A stretch of 11,492 bases of DNA. Source: UBA1140 sp964573285 (GTDB lineage Bacteria; Campylobacterota; Campylobacteria; Campylobacterales; Sulfurovaceae). The first letter of the stretch is position 1, and each line of letters starts with the position of its first letter. The stretch is taken from positions 1-11,492 of the forward strand of contig CAZNJD010000017.1 of NCBI GenBank assembly GCA_964573285.1, given 5' to 3'. The position numbers and the translations under genes are program-made. The notes beneath the pieces were generated by a model. It was not told where the DNA came from. It saw only the letters and a list, made by a program, of their open reading frames with translations, and ran no database searches. Shown one piece after another: positions 7,170 to 11,492 of the stretch.

Positions 7170-7715
7170 ATGACCCCCATATTAAACTGGACACTTAATA
7201 CTATCCGTGAAGAAGATTCTAGCTTCTCATGGATGGAAGAGTGCCGTTATGATTGGGTTCCTATTATTCAAAGTGCTGTCAAAAAAATTTTGGAAGGACA
7301 AACTATACTTGTTTTGACTGATGAAAGTAGAGCTTGGTATGCACGATATATCTCTATTAAAATAAATAGAGTCAAAAATCATAGACCATTTTTACCTATT
7401 TATACGCTCAAATCTATGTTTCCAAATTTAGATAAACTAAATAATACCGAAGAGTTGGATTTATTAGAAGATATGTTAGATATATCTTATCCCAATGGTT
7501 ACTTTATATGGTATATAGGAAGTGCAGAGAGTGTTTATACCAAATTTGTATTTCGTAATAATGAAAATCTATTATGGATTATTGATGGAGATGTACCCAA
7601 TAGCTTTTATCTTAGAGAGGGTAGTACTCCTTTGGATATGAAGTTAATACAGCTATTTAAACTATTTAATAAAACAGTAGATGCTTCATTATTTAATGAG
7701 TTGAGTTTAGACTAA
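7170..7715 (+). CDS. hobA: DnaA initiator-associating protein HobA
   Basis: HobA binds domain I of DnaA and promotes assembly of the initiation complex at oriC; it is a structural counterpart of E. coli DiaA and is restricted to Campylobacterota. The 181 residues match H. pylori HobA (about 180), and blocks align with what I remember of that protein: ILVLTDESRAWYARYI (46-61), KSMFPN (81-86), FIWYIGS (112-118) and MKLIQLFKLF (157-166). It begins six bases after lysC with no evident Shine-Dalgarno sequence, so it is probably coupled to lysC, and its stop overlaps the next start (TAATG). Its place between lysC and holB is the same as in H. pylori (HP1229-HP1231) and C. jejuni. Confidence 0.92.
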   Translation: MTPILNWTLNTIREEDSSFSWMEECRYDWVPIIQSAVKKILEGQTILVLTDESRAWYARYISIKINRVKNHRPFLPIYTLKSMFPNLDKLNNTEELDLLEDMLDISYPNGYFIWYIGSAESVYTKFVFRNNENLLWIIDGDVPNSFYLREGSTPLDMKLIQLFKLFNKTVDASLFNELSLD

Positions 7716-8329
7716 TGAGATTAGAGAGTGGGATTATTGTAACAAATGAACCTCAAAAAACGCTAGAGTCACTATTATCACTCAAAACTGATGAGCTATT
7801 TACTATTATAGAGACCCAAGGTAAAGAGTTTTTGATAGAACATGCAACTAGGGCTATAGAAAAAGCTTTTGTAGCAACCGATGTTAATAACTATATTATA
7901 CTCATAGCTCCAAGATTTTCTGATATATCTCAAAATAGATTACTTAAAATCATAGAAGAGCCACCTAAAAATAAATACTTTATACTTATTACTGAGTCTA
8001 AATCTTCTATTTTGCCTACTATAAAATCACGATTACCTATTACTGTTTTGCATGATAATAAAAATAGAGAGATATTTAAATTAGATATAGATAATCTAAA
8101 TCTTGCTAAAGTTTATAAGTTTGTGCAAGAGAACAATAGACTATCATCTATAGAGTGTAGAGTCTTGGTCGAAGAAATTGCTAAAATTGCTATAAAGTCA
8201 GAAAGATATAATTTAGATGAGTCTCTATTGAGAGTTTTTTCTAACTCTATTAGAGCGTTGGAAGTAGGGAGTCCAACTAGTTTCATTCTCAATACAGTTT
8301 TAATAAAGCTATTAGCAAAAAAGAGATAA
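7715..8329 (+). CDS. holB: DNA polymerase III subunit delta prime, short form
   Basis: Clamp-loader subunit that works with delta and tau/gamma to open the sliding clamp. The recognisable part is the second half of an AAA+ module: IILIAPRFSDISQNRLLKII (61-80) with EEPP (81-84), then FILITESKSSILPTIKSR (89-106). This corresponds to the LLKTLEEPP and LLPTIxSRC blocks of bacterial delta prime. The arginine-finger block reads SRL instead of SRC. At 204 residues it is much shorter than E. coli delta prime (334), lacking the usual N-terminal nucleotide-binding part and zinc module and most of the collar domain; the short form is shared with Campylobacter and Helicobacter proteins at this locus. It is translationally coupled to hobA by a TAATG overlap and ends the operon. 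Confidence 0.85.
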   Translation: MRLESGIIVTNEPQKTLESLLSLKTDELFTIIETQGKEFLIEHATRAIEKAFVATDVNNYIILIAPRFSDISQNRLLKIIEEPPKNKYFILITESKSSILPTIKSRLPITVLHDNKNREIFKLDIDNLNLAKVYKFVQENNRLSSIECRVLVEEIAKIAIKSERYNLDESLLRVFSNSIRALEVGSPTSFILNTVLIKLLAKKR

Positions 8330-8359
8330 TAGTTAAATCAATTTAATGCAAATTATAGA

Positions 8360-8391
8360 TATAATCTAAAATTATATTTTTATATTAAGGA
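8360..8391 (+). promoter_or_regulatory. metY -10 box and ribosome binding site
   Basis: A perfect -10 box TATAAT (8360-8365) and a Shine-Dalgarno AAGGA (8387-8391), six bases before the metY ATG, lie in the 68-base gap after holB. No convincing -35 box is seen. A start about seven bases after the -10 box would leave a leader of some 26 bases. No riboswitch or other leader structure fits in so little space. This suggests metY is transcribed separately from the upstream operon. Confidence 0.6.
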
Positions 8392-8397
8392 CAACCT

Positions 8398-9663
8398 ATG
8401 AGAGAACAGACATTAGCTATCCATGCAGGATATACAAAAGATGAACAAGGCACTATGGCAGTACCTATTTATCAAACCACAGCATATGAATTTAGAGATA
8501 CAACACATGCTGCTAATCTTTTTGAATTAAAAGAGTTGGGAAATATATATACTAGACTCATGAACCCTACTACTGATGTGTTTGAAAAACGATTTGCTGC
8601 TTTGGAAAAAGGAGTGGCTGGTGTGGGAACAGCTTCTGGTATGGCTGCGATATTTTATGCTATTGCCAATGTAGCCAAGGCAGGAGATAATATTATAGTA
8701 GCCAAACAGGTTTATGGTGGGACAACTACACTTACAGGTCATACTATTAAACGATTTGGAATTGAGACTAGATATTTTAATGTAAATAACCCATCAGAGA
8801 TAGAGGCTTTGGTTGATGATAAGACAAAAATAATTCTATTTGAAAGTATTACCAATCCTAGTATAGCTATAGCTGATTTTGATGCTATTGTAGAGATTGC
8901 TAATAGACATAATATAATTACTTGTGTAGATAATACGGTAGCTACTCCAATATATTGTAATCCTTTAACTCTTGGATGTGATATTGTTGTGCATAGTACT
9001 AGTAAATATACTACAGGTCAAGGTCTTGCAATTGGTGGGATTATAGTAGAGAGAGAAAATCTAGTAGAAAAAATCAAAGATAATCCTAGATATAGTCATT
9101 TTAATGAACCTGATGATAGTTATCATGGTTTGGTTTATAGTGATTTACCTCTACCTCTATTTACACTAAGAGTTCGTCTTGCACTTCTTCGTGATTTAGG
9201 TGCAACTCCTAGTCCATTTAACTCTTGGTTATATATCCAAGGATTAGAAACTTTGCCTCTAAGAATGAAACAACACTCTAGTTCTGCTTTGGCTATTGCT
9301 AAATTTTTAGAAGCCCATCCACAAGTAAAAAAGGTAAATTATCCTGGATTAAAGTCCAATAGTAACTATCATTTAGCTCAAAAATATTTTCCAAAAGGAC
9401 AGAGTGGACTATTATCATTTGAGGTAGATACACTTGAAATGGCAAAAAGAATATCTGATGCTACAGAGATTTTTAAGATAGTTGTGAATATTGGAGATAG
9501 TAAATCTATTATAACTCATCCTGCTAGTACTACACATCAGCAGTTATCAGCACAGGAGCTTGTTGAGGCAGGTATTCCTGCTGGACTTATAAGACTTAGT
9601 GTAGGATTAGAAGATACGGAGGATTTAATCGAGGATTTAGAAAAAGCTTTAGGACAACAATAG
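8398..9663 (+). CDS. metY: O-acetylhomoserine sulfhydrylase (aminocarboxypropyltransferase)
   Basis: PLP enzyme of the Cys/Met metabolism family that makes homocysteine from O-acetylhomoserine and sulfide, bypassing cystathionine. The 421-residue length and the start REQTLAIHAGY fit MetY rather than the shorter MetB/MetC (about 380-400). Visible signatures are YTRLMNPT (51-58), ASGMAAI (79-85) for the cofactor phosphate, FESITNPS (148-155), VDNT with D178 contacting the pyridine nitrogen, and VHSTSKYTTGQG (198-209) with K203 as the Schiff-base lysine. The C-terminal IRLSVGLEDTEDLIEDLEKAL is normal and complete. It has its own promoter and sits where folP usually follows holB in related genomes. 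Downstream it faces the rep gene. Confidence 0.95.
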   Translation: MREQTLAIHAGYTKDEQGTMAVPIYQTTAYEFRDTTHAANLFELKELGNIYTRLMNPTTDVFEKRFAALEKGVAGVGTASGMAAIFYAIANVAKAGDNIIVAKQVYGGTTTLTGHTIKRFGIETRYFNVNNPSEIEALVDDKTKIILFESITNPSIAIADFDAIVEIANRHNIITCVDNTVATPIYCNPLTLGCDIVVHSTSKYTTGQGLAIGGIIVERENLVEKIKDNPRYSHFNEPDDSYHGLVYSDLPLPLFTLRVRLALLRDLGATPSPFNSWLYIQGLETLPLRMKQHSSSALAIAKFLEAHPQVKKVNYPGLKSNSNYHLAQKYFPKGQSGLLSFEVDTLEMAKRISDATEIFKIVVNIGDSKSIITHPASTTHQQLSAQELVEAGIPAGLIRLSVGLEDTEDLIEDLEKALGQQ

Positions 9664-9834
9664 CTAATAGAGAAACTGTTACCTATTATTGACGAACTCT
9701 TTAAGGAGCAGACGGTTCTGTTTTGGCGAAATGTGGTTAAAATGTATAGAGAGGTAGATGAACTATTTTTAGCAAGTGGTACAGTTTACAAAAACTCCAT
9801 CGCTATAATCTCCTCAAATAAAAAACTCTTCTGA
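9664..9834 (+). pseudogene. Open frame without start after metY, possible gene remnant
   Basis: Directly after the metY TAG the same frame stays open for 56 codons to a TGA at 9832-9834. It reads LIEKLLPIIDELFKEQTVLF and continues with WRNVVKMYREVDELFLASG. The composition (two amphipathic helices, a Trp, few Lys/Asn runs) looks like protein rather than AT-rich noise. I do not recognise it. The only in-frame ATG is at 9742 and has no ribosome site, and the last part overlaps the rep 3' end. It may be the tail of a gene whose front was lost when the rep segment or metY arrived, or it may be chance. Confidence 0.3.
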
Positions 9835-10973
9835 CTCCAAAACTCACTACCATCCTCTTGTCTGATTTTGATAAAAAAGGACTCTTCATCTTTGGTTGTC
9901 TCCTGTTTGAACTCTATAAACTCCAACACAAGCACAGCCCTACCTCCTAAAGCTGTTGTTGTTATCTGTCTTATCTTTTTGCCTCTGAAATCTTTTTGTA
10001 AAATATCATAAGAGGTTATAGGTACAATCGTCATTTTTGATGGATTTTGATATAGATACTCCCAAACTTTTAGAGCCTCCTCTTTGTCTAATATCATCCT
10101 ATTCTTTTCAACTATTTTACCGAGCAGACCATTTTCACTAATAAAAAAGAGTGTCCATTTTAGATATTTTAACTCTGTTAGATTGTTGCAGATTGTTTGT
10201 CCTTTGTACTGCTCTACAATGCTTTTTCTCCATCCATAAAACTTTTTTTGTCTCTCTTTTAGCTCTAATATATTCTCTTTTTTATGGACTATAAATTTTA
10301 TATGAGTTATCTTTCTTCCTGTTTTTAGTAGGTCGTAATCTATAGTAAATGAGATATTATCGCTTCTGTTTATCTCGTCTATTGCTACATCTATAACTCT
10401 TTTCCTAAAATCTTTTATACTCGTATATTGTCCATTTTTGACACCCATCAATTCCCTAAATTGCTCCATAGACATTTTAGGAATTTGAACGCTAATATAA
10501 TCTTCTGCCAACTCATAAAGAGCCATAGAGTATTTGCTTCGTAAACTTTTAATAACTATCAAATTTATCTTGCCAAATACTTTTGGGCTTAAAATCATCT
10601 CCTCTATATGAGGAGGAAAAGAGTAGGTAATCACTCCTTGTATATATTTAAATCCTGCAATTAAAGTAAATGCACCACTCTCTTTACTTCTTTTGTTTTT
10701 TCCCAAAATATTATATCTAACTTGTGTTCTATTCAAAATCTCTAACTCATTTTTGATATAGGTATGATTTTTTATACCAATTTTAAAAAATATCATAAGT
10801 TCATCAGCTGTCACCTGAAAAATTCTTTTACTCTTATCTTTTTTAAACTCATTTTTTGCAATCTTTAACATATAGTTATAACATTTTCTTTGAGTAGAAG
10901 ATATTTTATTACTGATTTGGATACTAGAACTATTTTTGTCGATAATTATCTCATTGCTATTCATATTTAGCAT
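9786..10973 (-). CDS. rep: Replication initiator protein, Rep_3 family
   Basis: Plasmid-type initiator that binds iterons and starts theta replication. Residues 1-235 show the two winged-helix domains of the Rep_3 (RepE/RepA/Pi) family: TQRKCYNYMLKIAK (27-40), the basic turn TYIKNELEIL (71-80), SFPPHIEEMILSP (118-130), INLIVIKSLRSKYSMALYEL (136-155), then FRELMGVKNGQYTSIKDFRK (172-191) and VIDVAIDEIN (193-202). Residues 236-395 form a C-terminal extension I cannot assign; many Rep_3 proteins stop near 230-320 residues. The chosen ATG has an AAGGTG site (10979-10985) just upstream; a second ATG at codon 4 has none. Iterons and a palindrome lie immediately upstream. The gene is convergent with chromosomal metY. 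No partition gene is visible. Confidence 0.88.
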   Translation of the reverse strand: MLNMNSNEIIIDKNSSSIQISNKISSTQRKCYNYMLKIAKNEFKKDKSKRIFQVTADELMIFFKIGIKNHTYIKNELEILNRTQVRYNILGKNKRSKESGAFTLIAGFKYIQGVITYSFPPHIEEMILSPKVFGKINLIVIKSLRSKYSMALYELAEDYISVQIPKMSMEQFRELMGVKNGQYTSIKDFRKRVIDVAIDEINRSDNISFTIDYDLLKTGRKITHIKFIVHKKENILELKERQKKFYGWRKSIVEQYKGQTICNNLTELKYLKWTLFFISENGLLGKIVEKNRMILDKEEALKVWEYLYQNPSKMTIVPITSYDILQKDFRGKKIRQITTTALGGRAVLVLEFIEFKQETTKDEESFFIKIRQEDGSEFWSQKSFLFEEIIAMEFL

Positions 10974-10978
10974 TTTAG

Positions 10979-10993
10979 CACCTTTTTATTATA
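10979..10993 (-). promoter_or_regulatory. rep ribosome binding site and nearby -10-like box
   Basis: On the minus strand AAGGTG (10984-10979) precedes the rep ATG by five bases and supports that start. Immediately upstream is TATAAT (10993-10988), but transcription from it would begin almost at the ribosome site, leaving a leader of only about eight bases, so the promoter inside the palindrome at 11015-11038 is the better candidate. Confidence 0.5.
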
Positions 10994-11014
10994 AAAGGAA
11001 AGTTTATCATAATA

Positions 11015-11038
11015 AGACTAAAATTATAATTTTAGTCT
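11015..11038 (-). promoter_or_regulatory. 24-bp perfect palindrome, likely rep operator and promoter
   Basis: Each half is AGACTAAAATTA (first half 11015-11026), and the whole 24 bp is perfectly self-complementary. The centre holds TATAAT on both strands; on the minus strand (11028-11023) it would start rep transcription near 11016, leaving a leader of about 40 bases. A palindrome over the rep promoter, between iterons and gene, is the standard place where Rep dimers repress their own gene in iteron plasmids. As in such plasmids, the half-site loosely resembles the iteron (ATTATAA and AGTC occur in both, with a 3-base offset). The role is inferred from position. Confidence 0.7.
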
Positions 11039-11053
11039 CTTTAAATTGATAAA

Positions 11054-11133
11054 GTATTAAAAATGTCCTAAGTTGGTATTATAAATGTCCCTATGTCGTA
11101 TTATAAAAGTCCCACAAAGTATTAAAAATGTCC
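11054..11133. repeat. Four iterons of a Rep-dependent origin
   Basis: Four direct repeats of 15 bp: GTATTAAAAATGTCC (11054-11068), GTATTATAAATGTCC (11076-11090), GTATTATAAAAGTCC (11098-11112) and GTATTAAAAATGTCC (11119-11133). The start-to-start spacing is 22, 22 and 21 bp, about two helical turns, so all sites face the same side of the DNA. The first and last copies are identical. Direct repeats of this size next to a Rep_3 gene are initiator binding sites in iteron plasmids. They lie 81 bases upstream of the rep ATG with the operator palindrome between. Confidence 0.92.
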
Positions 11134-11140
11134 CCTATAA

Positions 11141-11179
11141 GCCTCTGTAACCCCTTGATTTCGGCTTCTGCAAACCCCT
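11141..11179. repeat. Two degenerate direct repeats continuing the iteron spacing
   Basis: GCCTCTGTAACCCCT (11141-11155) and GCTTCTGCAAACCCCT (11164-11179) are alike in most positions. The first begins 22 bp after the start of iteron 4 and the second 23 bp later, so the helical phasing of the array carries on with a different sequence. They are more GC-rich than their surroundings. They may be weak Rep sites, sites for another protein, or a remnant. Confidence 0.5.
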
Positions 11180-11196
11180 AAAAGAGAATAAAAAAA

Positions 11197-11253
11197 GATA
11201 AACTCTCTTAAACTATGACGAGAGCAATTCTGAATAGTTGTTTAGAGTTTATC
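11197..11253. repeat. Imperfect inverted repeat with 20-base arms
   Basis: The arms are 11197-11216 and 11234-11253, with a 17-base spacer. The outer ten bases of the left arm (GATAAACTCT) pair perfectly with the outer ten of the right arm (AGAGTTTATC), the inner five (ACTAT/ATAGT) also pair, and the middle five do not. It could be an origin element, a terminator for transcripts running towards the iterons, a recombination site, or part of the end of the neighbouring insertion sequence. A competing short hairpin AAGAGA/TCTCTT (11182-11209) overlaps the left arm. Confidence 0.5.
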
Positions 11254-11320
11254 ACAAAAGCAAAATAAGATTAAAAAATAGATAGAATTCCAACTAATAT
11301 AATCAAGTCTTCAGTAGTCG

Positions 11321-11492
11321 TCATTTTTCAAATTCTTCAAATGCAAACATCCCAAAAACAAAAGCCAATTGCCTATCTTTAGTTTCTGAATGAAGAAGTA
11401 TTTCAGAGAGATATTCAAGTCCATAAAGGAAAATACTCATAGCCATACGCCCATGTTTTAGGAGTTTAATAGGTTTTTTATCATTTAACCAT
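11321..11492 (-). mobile_element. Transposase C-terminal tail, probably IS4-type (cut by window)
   Basis: The minus strand is open from the window end to a TGA at 11323-11321, giving the last 56 residues of a protein: WLNDKKPIKLLKHGRMAMSI, then FLYGLEYLSEIL, ending in FAFEEFEK. The KKPIKxxKHGRxxxSIFxxGLxxL pattern is the usual C-terminal tail of IS4-like DDE transposases, recalled from family members. The catalytic DDE residues and the Y-R-E-K signature lie upstream, outside the window. The terminal inverted repeat of the element should lie between the stop and about 11215 but I could not define it. Whether the element is intact cannot be judged. Confidence 0.6.

Larger units (their letters stand above)
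10974..11260. other. Iteron-type replication origin region
   Basis: The gene-free stretch upstream of rep combines an AT-rich segment (10985-11053), the operator palindrome, four iterons, two degenerate repeats and an inverted repeat. In addition a 9-bp motif AGTTTATCA occurs four times outside the iterons: exact at 11001-11009 and 11246-11254, and with one mismatch on the opposite strand at 11047-11055 and 11196-11204. I find no close match to the DnaA box TTATCCACA. The layout is that of a theta-replicating iteron plasmid origin; function is inferred, and the origin could be inactive in a chromosomal setting. Confidence 0.7.

Noticed and set aside
8527..8742. 71-codon minus-strand open frame inside metY
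   Set aside because: Overlaps the conserved PLP-binding part of metY; Cys/Ser-rich noise.
11054..11133. CRISPR array
   Set aside because: The units are 15 bp with 6-7 base gaps and sit upstream of a Rep_3 gene; there are no spacers of 30 bases or so and no cas genes. They are iterons.
11246..11254. DnaA box near AGTTTATCACAA
   Set aside because: TTATCACAA differs from TTATCCACA at several positions; reported only as a repeated motif, not as a DnaA box.

Overview
The window is AT-rich (roughly one third G+C by eye) and looks chromosomal for most of its length. The gene order hemW-tatB-tatC-queA on one strand, diverging from rppH-lysC-hobA-holB on the other, together with hobA itself (a DnaA-binding replication factor known only from this phylum), points to a member of the Campylobacterota (epsilonproteobacteria). 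Campylobacter and Helicobacter share much of this order. The genus cannot be fixed from the sequence; a free-living sulfur or hydrogen oxidiser is possible but not shown.

Layout. 2-1486 (+): lysyl-tRNA synthetase, lacking only a few N-terminal residues at the window edge. 1487-2034: about 550 bases without a gene, holding a nested inverted repeat just after lysS. 2035-5379 (-): a tight operon hemW, tatB, tatC, queA. 5380-5478: a short divergent promoter region with overlapping palindromes. 5479-8329 (+): a tight operon rppH, lysC, hobA, holB with overlaps or gaps of a few bases. 8398-9663 (+): metY (O-acetylhomoserine sulfhydrylase) behind its own promoter, at the place where folP follows holB in Campylobacter and Helicobacter. 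9664-9785: a short stretch with an open frame of unknown origin. 9786-10973 (-): a plasmid-type Rep_3 replication initiator. 10974-11260: its control and origin-like region, with a 24-bp perfect palindrome over the likely promoter, four 15-bp iterons at 21-22 bp spacing, two further degenerate repeats continuing that spacing, and four copies of a 9-bp motif outside the iterons. 11321-11492 (-): the C-terminal tail of a transposase (probably IS4 type), cut by the window end.

How the parts fit. The left 8.3 kb is housekeeping: tRNA charging and tRNA queuosine modification, Tat protein export, heme insertion, RNA 5'-end processing, the first step of aspartate-family amino acid synthesis, and two replication proteins (HobA and a short delta prime). 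metY links to aspartate metabolism because it uses an activated form of homoserine, which is derived from aspartyl phosphate. The right 1.7 kb is a complete-looking iteron replicon (initiator, operator, iterons) plus an insertion sequence. The main point of interest is this replicon placed beside chromosomal genes. It could be an integrated plasmid, a domesticated second origin, or a sign that the molecule itself is replicated by Rep. No partition, mobilisation or toxin-antitoxin gene is visible, but the window ends inside the accessory segment.
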